Below, in pieces: positions 1-12,508 of a stretch of DNA of 64,000 nt (position 1 is the stretch's first letter; each line of letters begins with the position of its first letter). A program made the position numbers and the translations under genes. Source of the stretch: Gordionus sp. m RMFG-2023 (Eukaryota > Nematomorpha > Gordioida > Chordodea > Parachordodidae); NCBI RefSeq assembly GCF_954871325.1, contig NC_088778.1, forward strand, positions 13,233,666 to 13,297,665, given 5' to 3'. The notes beneath the pieces were generated by a model. It was not told the DNA's origin and did no database searches. It saw nothing but the letters and a program-made list of their open reading frames with translations.

Positions 1-162
1 TTGTTAGTTAATTGAAGTAACTATTAAGATTCAAGAGGTTAGAGAGAAATCACAACAAATATCATATCTTATAAATTTAGAAATTAAAGTATATATTATT
101 TAATTTACATATAATAATTTATATTTTTAAGAAAACTAAACAAAATAAAGATTGTATATTTT

Positions 163-309
163 TTGGAGGATTGGATTATGTGTTCCATAAATCTGGAAAA
201 AAAGGCAATGTATTACACCTGTAAGAAAATGTGGAGGAAAAGCTAAACTTACTGTTACTGAATTTAGCATCAAACATTTAGAAACTTGCAAACCAATCCA
301 AAGTAAATA
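163..309 (+). pseudogene. FLYWCH-type zinc-finger-like fragment
   Basis: Two adjacent frames read like a FLYWCH / MULE-associated zinc finger: YVFHKSGKKGN, then a frame change, then KCGGKAKLTVTE, SIKHLETC. The order (aromatic-hydrophobic start, Cys, Gly-Cys/Gly-x-Ala-Lys, late His) fits that family. A GTAAAT at the end could be a splice donor, so an exon of a real gene is possible, but the frame change favours a relic. No partner domain was found nearby. Confidence 0.35.
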
Positions 310-1106
310 ATTTTGATTAATACTTAATCTTAAATTATATCCTTAATTACTGAATTAATGCTTGTGTATTTATATTATAGTATCAAATGTATTTACTGCA
401 GAATGCCAAAGTAAAATATCAATTTAATATTTACAATAATTTTTCAAAGCTATTAATATACAAGGTCCAGTTTTGGATAAAACAAATAGTCCAGCTTTGG
501 TTTTTACTTAAATAACACAAATAGTCCAAGTAAATTTTAATTATATTGGTATAACTAATTTTTAACAAAGTTATGAACCAAGAGGTCTTGGAGGAAATAG
601 ATGCCCATAACAGAAATACCATTAGTCCAAGTAAATAGTATCTTTTAGATATTTATATCATTTTTAAACAAAGCTATTATTCAAAACAATTCTAACAATC
701 AAATGGTTCAATATAGTTTAATTAAATCAAAATAACACAAAAATATTATCTATTCTAACAAATATTTAATTCAATTTATACATTATCAAGCAAAAAAAAA
801 AGATTGCATTTTTATATATTAATTTAAATGTTTATTATGAGATAATAAATTTTAATATTAAATACAATTGTGCTGTCTTTTATATGTTAATAGATCTAGA
901 GTATTAAGAGTTTGCCAAAATAAATGTAAATTATCTGCTATTATTTAGTATATACTGTTCTTGTATTAATATAAATATTGATTACCATTTAGCTATTTAA
1001 ATTTAATTTAAAATAAAATAAAAAGCAAAATTTAATTTATTTGTTAAATCTGTTACAACGTTTCAAAATTATACAAATTTATAATCGCTTCAAATATATT
1101 TGTGGC
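310..1106. other. No recognised feature
   Basis: A+T-rich sequence with only chance short ORFs; nothing supported up to the target duplication of the large element that follows. Confidence 0.5.
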
Positions 1107-1320
1107 CATTTTAGTAGTGTTGCTAAATTGCTGGGTCGGGTCGGCCTGGCCGAAAACCCAGCAAGGTTTGAGCTGAAAAAAACGACATTAAACCCTAGCG
1201 AACCCATTTAGCCATAGATCCGACCTGACCCAATGGGCCTCATGAGCCGACCCGATGAGTCGGCTTGATGGGTCGACTTGTTGGATTGGCTTGCTGGGTC
1301 GGCTTGCGTTAAAATTTGTC

Positions 1321-2060
1321 ATAATCGTCATTTTTTAAGTTTTTTCGAATTTTTTTGAAGCAAATAGGTAAAAAATATACCTTGTAAACATGTTAAATTA
1401 AATTTTCAGTGAATATGTACCTTAGAAAATTGACAATTGTCATAATCGTCATTTTTAAGTTTTTTCGAATTTTCTTGAAGCAAATAGATAAAAATATATG
1501 TTGTGAACATGTTAAATTAAATTTTCAGGGAATATGTACCTTAGAAAAGTGACAATTGTCATAATCGTCATCTTTAAGTTTTTTCGAATTTTTTTGAAGC
1601 AAATAGGTAAAAATAAATATTGTAAACAAGTTAAATTAAATTTTCAGTGAATATGTACCTTAGAAAAGTGACAATTGTCATAATCGTCATTTTTAAGTTT
1701 TTTCGAATTTTTTTGAAGCAAATAGGTAAATATATATATTGTAAACATGTTAAATTAAATTTTCAGTGAATATGTACCTTAGAAAATTGACAATTCTCAT
1801 AAACGTCATTTTTAAGTTTTTCGAATTTTTTTGAAGCAAATAGGTAAAAATATATATTGTAAACATGTTAAATTAAATTTTCAGTGAATATGTACCTTAT
1901 AAAAGTGACAATTGTCATAATCGTCATTTTTAAATTTTGTCGAATTTTTTTGAAGCAAATATGTAAAAATATATATTGTAAACATGTTAAATTAAATTTT
2001 CAGTGAATATCTACCTTAAAAAGTGACAATTGTCATAATCGTCATCTTTAAATTTTTTTA
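1321..2060 (+). repeat. Left subterminal tandem array, ~119-bp unit
   Basis: Six full units plus a partial. The marker ATAATCGTCA recurs at about 1321, 1442, 1561, 1680, 1799, 1918 and 2036, giving periods of 118-121 bp. Nearly every unit boundary carries the 12-bp palindrome TGACAATTGTCA next to the marker. The same unit occurs in reverse orientation at 9541-10965. Confidence 0.93.
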
Positions 2061-3282
2061 AAACTTTTTTTTAATCTTAGTGGTTTTTAATATTATAAAG
2101 TTCTAAAATTTTTTTTTATGAATAAATTTCTATTGCCATTTTTTTTAACACCACGCTTGAAATGTAAAAATTAAAAAACATTTTATTTATGTTTAGTCTT
2201 GTAAAAAGTTTTGGATATTTAAAGATTTTCTAAAACCATTGGATCTAGTAATAAGGTGTCACTGCAATTATATTTTATTCCAGTGAGGAAAATTTTATTT
2301 AAAATTGTTTTAAGCCTATTTAAAAAATTTTATATTGGAAAGATGTTATAAAATATTTGGATTCAGTAAGAAATTTTTTCTTTCATTACTTTTTGACTCC
2401 ACCCTTAAAAATCTAGAAATATAAAAAAAATTATACTTATTTTCAGACTAGTAAAAAGTTTTTATAATTAGAAAAATATTTCTAAACCTCTAATATTGAT
2501 ACTGCTATTATATTTTATTCCTTTTTTCTAACTTGAACTTAGTTTATATTATTTGGTATTAGATACGAATGGTATATCATTTGAAACTTTTTAAAGAATT
2601 GGTAGATAATAGGAAAATACCGGGAAAATTTAGCAAGGAACTCATTTTTAAATTTAAGACATTCAGATACATATATTTGTCCTAATCTTATAAAAATATT
2701 AAGTAATATATAACTACTATAAATTTTTTATATCAAATTTGATTTGAAACACAAGATTTTAATTATTATTTGATTTAAGATCATGGATATAATTCTTGAC
2801 AAATTTTAAATTATTTTTCATAATTTCTGAGTTTTACTAATATTTTGTTTACATATCACGATTGTTAAAGCGAGTGTTAGCGGGCCTTGCTAAACCCCCT
2901 TAATACTTTCTACCACTAATGCATCATTATAAATTATAATTTTTAATTAATTTTTTTTCTTTGGTAATTGTGTGGATGACTTATGCAAAATCCAAATATT
3001 CATACTTAAGAATGAATATCATAGAAAAAATTAGGAAAACATAGATATTCAGAGATACTACTAATTAGGAATTAAAAATTTTTTTTATCTATAAACCCCC
3101 ACCCCCTTTCTTTTTAGAAATAATAACTATTTTAATTTAAAAATGATATATTTAAAATTATTCATTTATCGCAAGTAGGCTCTTATATTTTATAAGTAAA
3201 AATTTACAAATGCAAAATATATAAGGCACATTATCATATCTTTATTATTTTCATAAATAAAAAATAAAAATTATATGCATAA
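2061..3282. other. Unassigned interior of giant element
   Basis: A+T-rich, no supported ORF. A degenerate, divergent continuation of array-like sequence may be present at the very start. Confidence 0.4.
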
Positions 3283-3475
3283 GGCTGCTTTCATAGTGGA
3301 GACGGATCCGATTTTTACATATGTTCCGTCAAAAGTCAATCTCATTAAAAATGATATATATGTTCATAGTGCGTCCGTTCCGATACCTTCCGTCTTAAAA
3401 AAGGATCCGGCAAATTTTGAAGTCAATACATTTTGACTTTTTGATCCGGCAAATCTTATAGAGCTTTATAACGTT
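3283..3475 (+). repeat. PIF/Harbinger-like end fragment, copy 1
   Basis: Starts GGCTGCTTTCATAGTGGAGA directly after TAA, a layout typical of PIF/Harbinger ends (3-bp TWA target). A 58-bp stretch (3326-3383) is identical to 40135-40192, where the second copy follows TTA. No matching far end or transposase seen. Confidence 0.45.
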
Positions 3476-4435
3476 ACTTATAATTTTTTTATAGTTATAA
3501 GAGTAAGGAAAAAATATTATATTTTAAGAGTAATAAAAATATTATATTTATATTATAATTTATATTATATTTTAAGTAAAAAAATAATATATTTTAAGTA
3601 AAAAAAATTAAGTAAAAAAAAATTAAGTAATAAAAATTTAATATTTTGAAAGTATATAAAACATTCTTTTATTATTCAAAAATTGTAGACTTTTATAAAT
3701 AGACTACTTAAGATTATTTTTTCCCTATTTTTTATTCAAGGGTGTTCTGAGAATTTATATGACGGCATCTGGCTTGTTTTTTTAAGAATAGAAAAGATTC
3801 GAAAATTTTGTTATTTTATTTAATATATTATTAAAACTTTTTTATTTTTTGATTTCCACGAAATGGAAGGAAATAAAAATCTTATAAAAAATTCTGCCTG
3901 TTAAAATTTAAAAATGATTTTTATAAAATATATGGCCCGGGTATTTAAAAATTTTATTTAGCCCAGCCCATGTATTTTTAAAAAATAAAATTTTCGGCCC
4001 AGGCATTAGAATCAGGTTTAAGGCCTGGCCTGTAGCTCTCTGATCTGATTTTAGTGCATGTTTTTAATTTCCTTGATAAATTTGATTTTATCAGATCTAT
4101 TCTGAAGAGAATCTACCCTGGGAATTTCATACGATCGCCAAAAAATTTTTATATTTAATAATTTATAATGAAAATCTATATATATTAAAGGCTAAACCCT
4201 ATAAATTTTAGAAGATTTTATATTGAATTTCTTAAAATTTTAATTTACATAAAAATATTTTGAAAAATTATAAAAAAAAATTATTATAAATTAAAGTCTC
4301 CATAAGTTTGTATAAAATTGTCCGACATTTATAAGTAGTGTTATTAGCTTAAAAATCAACTATACCTAATTAGGCCTAACCGAAAAATCGCCTAAAACTA
4401 ATTAGACAAAATGTAGGGATTGGGAGACGTTACAC

Positions 4436-7165
4436 TAGTGTTGTTAATTGGTTGGTTGTATAAAACCAGACCCGGGGTTTGGGTCTAAAAAATCGACCAA
4501 ACCAGCTCTGAGCACAGACCCGGGGTTCAGACCCGGGGTCCAGATCCGAGGTTCAGACCCGGGGTCGTGTCGTGTAACGATTTAATAAACAAGTTAATAA
4601 TTAAATATTTTTTTATTGCAATAATAATAATGACTGATAGAGGGCAGGGCGGGTCTAGGTCTTGGGGGGTCAGGAATAATTTATCAAAACAAAATATCGA
4701 TATATGGGTAAAATATAATCTAAACTAAATATCTTTAGATTAAAAGTATTCATTTTTTATCTTGGTGGGTATATGACTTGGTTTTGGAGGTGGATGGAGT
4801 AGGGGGAAGGGGGGGGGGTGAAAGTGGGGGTGGGGTGAAAAATAATATTTTTTGATATGGAAATAAAAATATTTTTTTGTAATAATAATAATAATATTGA
4901 TCACTCATACAGGGCGGGTATAGGTATTGGGGAGGGGGGGGGGGGGGGGTCAGGTATATATTAACACAAAATATCGATATGGGTGTTGTTTAATTGGTTG
5001 GTTGTGTAAATCCCAAACCCGAGGTGGGTCTAATAAAATTACTGCGATCTACATTAGCAATATTTATATAAGAAATAAGCCAGCATTAACTCGAACCCCA
5101 TAAATAATGTTGTTTCAAATATTTTAATTAAAAATTATTTATCAATAATATCGAACTTAAATAGGAAAATCCTGCAAGCAACTCAGCTTATGACTAAAAA
5201 TTTTTTAATCGGGGACACTTAGGGCTTCGAAATAATTAAAATGAATTATTATGTAGGTTTGCTTATTGATTATTTCTATACCATCCTGATCTTAGTTCAG
5301 AATTAGATATGAACTTTCTGACCGGATTTATTTAATTTCATCAACTATGTAGCTAATTTTTTTAATACCCCTATTTTCTTATGTGATAAAAAAAGTAAAT
5401 TATATATTTCTACATGATTTTAAAATCTAAAATAAAGATGTGATTGATATTAACGAGTGACTGCGTCTCTAGTTTCTATAAATATAATAAAAAATTTTAT
5501 TTTACATAAAAAATTCAACATAAATATGATTAATTTTTTCCCGTCAACATTCTCGATGGAAACAGTTATAATTATAAATTTAATGAAAATTAATTTCCAT
5601 TTTTTTAGATTTCAGAAGAAAAGGAAGTTTTTCAAAAAAATTTCTAAAACACATTTGTTTTCAATTATAATTTTATTCGTATTCGTAAATATCATCATCA
5701 TCGTCATAGCTTTTCTTATTATGTATAATATAATTATAATAAGCATATTAAAACTGAAACAGAAAATAAAATATAAAAATAAAATCACATAATTAGTAAT
5801 CACTATTTTCAAACTTCAAAGATATGTATTATATATAGATCGAATTTCCTTTTCGATATATCATATCGTATTCGTATGTGAGTTAAAGAGGCTGTGAAAT
5901 ATATTAAATCAAAAAAGTAGTAATTACCTCAATTATATGGATCTTGTTTTGTTATTTGGTTTGAAGAACCATTTGAAAAATAATTATTTAAGTTAAATTA
6001 CAGGAAGTTTTTAAAAAATAACAAAAATTTTCTCAACAATTTCTTTTAAGTTTTTAATAGTCATTTATTTTTATAAATAAAATCGAAATCCATATTTTTT
6101 TAATATTAATAATTAATTAACCATTCTGCCATATTGTTATTTTTTTGCACATTCTGTTTATAAAAGTGTGCGATAATCTCTTCAGAATCTGTTTTTAGTG
6201 AATTTGGTGATATTAACTTGACAGTTAACATCGCCGTAAACTGATTTCTGATAAATAAGTAAATTTTGGTATTTCTAATAAGAAATCTTCGATTTATTAA
6301 TGTTAAATATTGTTTAAAATATTTATTCAAATTTCATAATATATTTGTTTATTATTTATTATATATAGATTAATGTTACTTATTTATATAAAAGTTATTT
6401 AACAATAAAAATATTTTATATACTTTTAGAATTGCAATAATTGAATATAAACTATAACTGATCATTATAATATATTTAAATAAATGACATAAAAATTAGA
6501 TATGATATCGGATCGGTAATAGGTCGATATCAATTTAATATCGAGAATATCGGATCGGATAGGCCTCCAAAAAGTGATATCGGCATACACCTACTTAAAA
6601 CCCAAATTTATTAGTTATACCTTTAAAACCCGTGGTGATCCTGGATAGTTGACATCCCTTTAAAAATTATGACATATATAATATTGGGAATATAACTTTA
6701 ATATAATAAAGAAAAACTTTTTATTGACCATTATTTTATCACAAATTATAAATTTACATTTCTTTTTATTATTTATACATGCATGAATAACGTTGAATTT
6801 TTATATTGGTCCTCCCCTTCACATTTAATTACAATATCAATATGTGTTAATATAAAATTTTACTTTTTTATTTTTTTTCCGTCATGCATGGGCTACTCTT
6901 TTTGAATATTTATTACATATATTTTTATTTTACCATAAAAATTTTTTATCAAAAGAAAGAAAATGGTAAGAAAATGAGAATAAAAAAAAGCTTTATTAAT
7001 TTAGAATGAATAAGATTTAATTTAAGATTAGAAAATGAGATTTTTTTTTTACTTTTCATTTATCCGAGCCCCAGGTGTAGGTCTGAACCCCGAGTCTGAA
7101 CCCCGGGTCGGCCTTAGCACAAAATTTGGTCGTAAATTTTACGACCAAGCAAATTAACAACACTA
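4436..7165. mobile_element. Nested 2.7-kb hAT-like element with perfect TSD
   Basis: Begins TAGTGTTGTTAATTGG and ends AAATTAACAACACTA, flanked by the perfect 8-bp duplication CGTTACAC (4428-4435, 7166-7173). It therefore inserted into the larger element around it. Subterminal blocks at both ends are rich in CAGACCCGGGGTT / GAACCCCGGG motifs in inverted orientation. The interior holds duplicated G-rich segments (about 4620-4700 and 4870-4980), a second internal copy of the end-like motif near 4985, and no convincing transposase. The 111-codon ORF at 5457-5792 is low-complexity and not claimed. Confidence 0.85.
4468..4566 (+). repeat. Short iterated CAGACCCGGGGTT motif
   Basis: Four to five degenerate direct copies of a ~15-bp motif close to the left end of the nested element, with inverse copies near 7075-7110. 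The placement suggests subterminal transposase-binding repeats; this is inference. Confidence 0.65.
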
Positions 7166-7300
7166 CGTTACACAACACTAAGCCTAGCCTTAATTATTCT
7201 ATATTCCTATTTATCAAAATTAAATATATATAATTATTTTATATATATTTATTATGTAACGATATATTCAACACTATTTTGTAAATATTTCTCTTAACTT

Positions 7301-8186
7301 CTGAGAACTTTTCTAATAAAGATACAATAGATATTTTTTGCTCCTTTCTATCTGATGATAATTTCATTTTTTTCTCTATCTAATAATAAAATTTCCAGAT
7401 CATCAATATTGCTATCATTATCATTCTTATCGCTACAACCAGTATGTCGTAGCTCCAATATATTGTAAATAATAAAGTTTTGGGTATGCCATAAATCCTC
7501 AAGATGGTCTATAGCAATTTATTTTTGCTCAATACTTAATAAAACTTGATATCGAGGGTCTAAATATATTGAAGCATATACAACACTATTTTGTAAATAT
7601 TGTTGATCTCTAATTTCCATATTTTCTAATATTTCATAAGAAAAAGAACTTGTAAATCTTTCTAACTCTAATCGACATCTTACCCATATGCCATAAAAAT
7701 CCGAAAGGTCTTTTATTTGATTCCAATCATCTTCTGACAAAATGGCTTCACATGCTCCTATAATAAAATCATTACAGAAATCTTTCAAACTTATTAATCG
7801 CTCTAACATCATACAAATAGAGGACCAACTTGTTGTGCAATCTAATATTGCCATTTGCCTTTTCATAGATTTTAATATTCTTACAATTGTGGGAGTTCTT
7901 AAATATTTTACAACATCCCTTGCTTTATCAATTAGTTTTAAATTTATGATATCAATCTCTAAATAAAATAAAATGAAGTCCAGGAAGAAAAACGAAAGAA
8001 AAACGCGAATATAAAATAAATGATTCTACGAAAAAAATTAATAAAATTATAAAAATTTATATTTTTAAATTATTTTTTAAAATTAAAATTTTTTTTTAAT
8101 ACCCTGAACCCTTCCTTCACTTTTTAAAATTTCGGATTCAGCCAAAATACGAGGGTTCAGGGTTAGGGTTCGGGTTCACATCCCTG
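7301..8186 (-). pseudogene. hAT transposase fragment (CAGGGATGTGAAC family)
   Basis: The minus-strand reading frame 7519-7866 gives hAT RNase-H-fold motifs: LDCTTSWSSICMMLERL (the usual D-x-x-T-R-W-N-S-x-x-x-M-L-E-R-L), an E-D-W stretch, then ASIYLDPRYQVLLSIEQK. Homologous sequence lies in the element at 42175-43567. The end at 8186 (GGTTCACATCCCTG) matches that family's TIR. BED finger and C-terminal dimerisation region are not recognisable, and the other end is lost or hidden by nested insertions. A dead fragment. Confidence 0.75.
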
Positions 8187-9365
8187 AAATAATCATTAAA
8201 TATATATTTAAGCTTTTTTGAAAAAAGGTATTATAAGATTCTTTAAAATAAAATTTAATAAAAGCTCTATAATAGTTTATGAGGTAGAAGATGAAGTTTT
8301 GTGACAGTGTTTTTCTAGCCAGTCAATACATTGTTTACTGGCCATAATAAATTATTTAAGAATTATATGAAATGATTGCAAAAAACCTATCTTATATATT
8401 TCTTCATTTTTTAGGCATATAAAAATTTAATAATGCAATTAGTATTAACATCTAAATTTATCAATATTCATCATTTCTATATGAATATAGAATTTTGGCC
8501 AGTCAATACATATGCCTATTAAATAAAACTTGAAACCATAATTTTTTGTGCGTATAATGCTGATTGGCTAAGGATAATATTTATATAAATAACAATAATC
8601 TAAATTAGTAATTTTTTCACCAAACAAAAAAATGTGTAACGAGATTTTTCCAGAAAGAAGTACTAAAAACAGCTTATTTTAAATTTTTTTTATTGGATTG
8701 CTCTATTCAATAGGTAAAGTACATATCATAAAATACACATTTTGACAAATTTTGAGAGAAATCGGTCGAAAAGATAATAGTTAAAAGGTGGTGGCTAGTC
8801 TTCAAACATGACCATTTATGACACATTTCCCATATATATTATGTTAATGTTATTTTTCGTTTTTAATTTTTAAAAACGCAAAATATTCGGCGTTTTTTTA
8901 GTAATATTAATTTTTACAAATTCTTTCTAAATTATATCTTCGGTTATATCGTAAAAAACGATCCGAACTTTTAATTGGATTCCAAAGATCAAGATTTGTT
9001 TTTTTTTGCTTCGTAATCACCTTAAGATCCTTATTTTTATATGTCCAAAATATAACCAAAATTATTCAATTTTTATATATAAATTATAACTGTTATATTT
9101 GCTTCACTTGCATTTTGATTTTAAAAAACAAATTTTGTTAATTTTTTTAAAAATTTTAAATTAAATTGATCGATAAATATTTCCTATATTTCATATAAAG
9201 TTTAATATTTTTCTCATTTTCTGAATTTACGCAAATGAAGCTCTACAAATATAGAACGTCGATATATTTGGTATAATATGGGATTCAAATCATATTACTT
9301 ATACTTAAAGAGCAATAACTATTGTTCTAGTAATCGTCAGTTTAAGATTCTAAAAATATTAGCGA
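8187..9365. other. Unassigned interior of giant element
   Basis: A+T-rich. A motif close to CCAGTCAATACA recurs three times (about 8320 and 8500 here, plus a weaker form near 3420). No gene supported. A lone TAGTGTTGTTAAACGGCTCG end motif begins at 9366. Confidence 0.4.
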
Positions 9366-9540
9366 TAGTGTTGTTAAACGGCTCGATTTTTATCACGTAA
9401 TAGATGTTTAAATTAAAGGTCAGCATTGGGCGAGTTTTCTCTTGCCTGCCTATGCCCGGCTATAAAAAATTATTTGAAATTTTTATCCTTACAAATATAT
9501 TTTTTTATCTATTTAATTTAAAAAAATTCGAAAAAACTTA

Positions 9541-10965
9541 AAAATGACGATTATGACAATTGTCACTTTTCTAAAATACATATTCAATGAAAATTTAATT
9601 TAACATGTTCACAACATATATTTTACCTATTTGCTTCAAAAAAATTCGAAAAAACTTAAAAATAACGATTATGACAATTGTCACTTTTCTAAGGTACATA
9701 TTCACTGAAAATTTAATTTAACATGTTCACAACATATATTTTTACCTATTTGCTTCAAAAAAATTCGAAAAAACTTAAAAAAGACGATCATGACAATTGT
9801 CACTTTTCTAAGGTACATATTCACTGAAAATTTAATTTAACATGTTTACAATATATATTTTTACCTATTTGCTTCAAAAAAATTCGAAAAAACTTAAAAA
9901 AGACGATCATGACAATTGTCACTTTTCTAAGGTACATATTCACTGAAAATTTAATTTAACATGTTTACAATATATATTTTTACCTATTTGCTTCAAAAAA
10001 ATTCGAAAAAACTTAAAAATGACGATTATGACAATTGTCACATTTCTAAGGTACATATTCACTGAAAATTTAATTTAACATGTTCACAACATATATTTTT
10101 TGCCTCAAAAAAATTCGAAAAACTTAAAAATGACGATTATGACAATTGTCACTTTTCTAAGGTACATATACACTGAAAATTTAATTTAAAATGTTTACAA
10201 TATATATATTTACCTATTTGCTTCAAAAAAATTCGAAAAAATTTAAAGATGACGATTATGACAATTGTCACTTTTCTAAGGTACATATTCACTGAAAATT
10301 TAATTAAACATGTTTACAATATATATTTTTACCTATTTGCTTCAAAAAAATTCGAAAAAACTTAAAAAGACGATCATGACAATTGTCACTTTTCTAAGGT
10401 ACATATTCACTGAAAATTTAATTTAACATGTTTACAATATATATTTTTACCTATTTGCTTCAAAAAATTCGAAAAAACTTAAAAAGACGATCATGACAAT
10501 TGTCACTTTTCTAAGGTACATATTCACTGAAAATTTAATTTAACATGTTTACAATATATATTTTTACCTATTTGCTTCAAAAAATTCGAAAAAACTTAAA
10601 AATGACGATTATGACAATTGTCACATTTCTAAGGTACATATTCACTGAAAATTTAATTTAACATGTTCACAACATATATTTTTTGCCTCAAAAAAATTCG
10701 AAAAACTTAAAAATGACGATTATGACAATTGTCACTTTTCTAAGGTACATATACACTGAAAATTTAATTTAAAATGTTTACAATATATATATTTACCTAT
10801 TTGCTTCAAAAAAATTCGAAAAAATTTAAAGATGACGATTATGACAATTGTCACTTTTCTAAGGTACATATTCACTGAAAATTTAATTAAACATGTTTAC
10901 AATATATATTTTTACCTATTTGCTTAAAAAAAAATTCGAAAAAACTTAAAAATAACGATTATGAC
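9541..10965 (-). repeat. Right subterminal tandem array, ~119-bp unit
   Basis: About twelve to thirteen units in inverted orientation to 1321-2060, each marked by GACGAT(T/C)ATGACAATTGTC. Unit variants (ATGTTCACAACATATATTTT, TATACACTGAAAAT, GATGACGATT) recur in the same order at about 10021 and 10603, so a ~582-bp block of five units was duplicated as a higher-order repeat. The array runs straight into the right subterminal block (TTTTAACGCAAGCCGACC). Confidence 0.93.
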
Positions 10966-11131
10966 AAATTTTAACGCAAGCCGACCAAATGGGTCGGCTT
11001 AACAGGCCCATTAGGTCGGGTTGGGTCATGGTCGATTTTTCAACCCTGGCTCAGGGTTGAGCAGATTTCTACGACTTCGGCTCGGGTTGTGGGTAGTAAA
11101 AAACCAACCATTTAACAACACTACATTTTAG

Positions 11132-12295
11132 GTCATTTGACGTTTTTTCATAAATTTTCATACGAATAGGTGGACAATAGCCGTTCTAACAAAATCTTTC
11201 AAATGTTTAAATGGCAATTTAAAATTAATATGTAGGTTATTAGTAGTTACTTGTGTTGAGATTAATTAATATTCTTTGAAATAATAAATTCGTTTTTTTT
11301 ATCAGGTTCTTAAGTGTCTTTATTCCAATGAACATTTTTTTTATGGACTAACATTTAAAAAAATTAAATCTCTAAAAAATGTTGAGTAAGTATGATTATT
11401 TACGAATGATTTATAATATTTAAAAAAATGATAATTTAGTATATTTAATATTTACCAATAATTTTGAATATACAAATAATTTGTCCGAATAATAAAGATG
11501 AGGTACTAATTTTTATGATTATTTCTTGTATTCGCTCGAATTTTGAATCGACTAATTGTGTTCGAATCAGATCGCATTACAATGATTCTTATTAACCCTA
11601 TTTTTTTAAACAAATTATAAAATAGCAAATAAAAAGAACCTTTTAATTTATTTTTAAATTTTGGTATAAATTAAAAAATAAAAATATTCAAACATAAATA
11701 TTAAAATTTTCCCCTATGAATTTATAGAGTACTAATAATTATTGCTAACAAATTTATAATAATTAATTTTCATATTAATAATTAAATTAACCATAAAGTA
11801 AATTCATATTTATCGTAGACATATATTTATACAGAAAGGTTAGAAATAGAAGGAGTACGGAGATTATATTGACAAATAGTGAATTCTCAAATTTATTAAG
11901 GTAGATTTATGATACTCATACTTGAAGATATTAATTAATAATATAATTATTGGTTAATTAATTTATTTCTTTAAATGTAAAGGAAGTTATAAATAATATT
12001 GCCGAATATTTTAAATTTAACGCGCTGAAGACCTAGAAGGATATTAACTATGAAATCAAATAATTTTTTTACAGGGATCAAATCATAAAATGCATATAAA
12101 GTGTTTTATTATAATATTTGGAAATATTTTTTTTTTATAAAAAATATAAAAATATTTATATAATGTGTAAATAGTTATAAGTTATCATGCATAATTATTA
12201 ATTAACAATTTTCAAAACGATTAAATAGTGAAATATTGCTTTTAGTGCTTTATAATATCTGTTGAATTGTGAAGTTATGAAAATCATTTATAATA
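11132..12295. other. 3' flank of APMAP-like gene
   Basis: A+T-rich, no supported ORF. A minus-strand AATAAA is present near 12103, about 190 nt beyond the stop codon of the APMAP-like gene, a possible poly(A) signal. Confidence 0.35.
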
Positions 12296-12508
12296 TCACA
12301 ATTTATCAAGATTTAAAACGGAGTAAAAGGGGGTTACATATGAGCCCAAATATAGCTTGTTATTGAATTCGTGCGCTTCGCTTATGGCAAACACGTATCT
12401 TCCTTTTGGATCGTGAAAGCTTCGAATAATTTTGCCAGTCTTCCCATCTAATTCAACAATCAACCCATATTTTGGCAAAAGCATACTAATCCAAGAGGGA
12501 TCAATCAA
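12296..12508 (-). CDS. APMAP: APMAP-like exon 7 (terminal)
   Basis: Acceptor TTGTTCAG, in phase 0 with the previous exon 9.6 kb away. Encodes 70 residues from LIDPSWISMLLPKYG through AISEAHEFNNKLYLGSY to the stop codon at 12296-12298. Equivalent to the last propeller blade and C-terminus of APMAP. Confidence 0.92.
   Translation of the reverse strand: MIDPSWISMLLPKYGLIVELDGKTGKIIRSFHDPKGRYVFAISEAHEFNNKLYLGSYVTPFYSVLNLDKL

Larger units (their letters stand above)
1115..11123. mobile_element. Giant 10.0-kb non-autonomous hAT-like element
   Basis: The element begins TAGTGTTGCTAAATTGCTGG and ends with the inverse form, CATTTAACAACACTA. It is flanked by a perfect 8-bp direct repeat CATTTTAG (1107-1114 and 11124-11131), the target-duplication length of hAT transposons. 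Inside each end lies a 150-200 bp G+C-richer subterminal block (GGGTCGGCTTG type), then an array of a ~119-bp repeat in inverted orientation relative to the other end. The centre holds a nested 2.7-kb element (4436-7165), a Harbinger-like scrap (3283-3475) and a hAT transposase relic of a different TIR family (7301-8186). No transposase belonging to this TIR family was found, so it looks mobilised in trans. The intact target duplication argues that the whole unit moved as one or has stayed colinear since insertion. Confidence 0.8.

Noticed and set aside
1321-2060. Array read as a CRISPR or as centromeric satellite
   Set aside because: No spacers (units are contiguous), eukaryotic context, and the arrays are bounded by transposon TIRs with a target duplication.
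5457-5792. 111-codon plus-strand ORF with a hydrophobic, Ile/Phe-rich C-terminal half
   Set aside because: Low-complexity residues driven by A+T-rich DNA, overlapped by an equally hydrophobic antisense ORF, inside a non-autonomous transposon; no domain.
4337-7180. Possible small host MITE (TAGTGTTATTAGC ... CAACACTA) split by the 4436-7165 element
   Set aside because: The flanking 8-mers (TTTATAAG and AGCCTAGC) do not match, so a bounded element cannot be supported.
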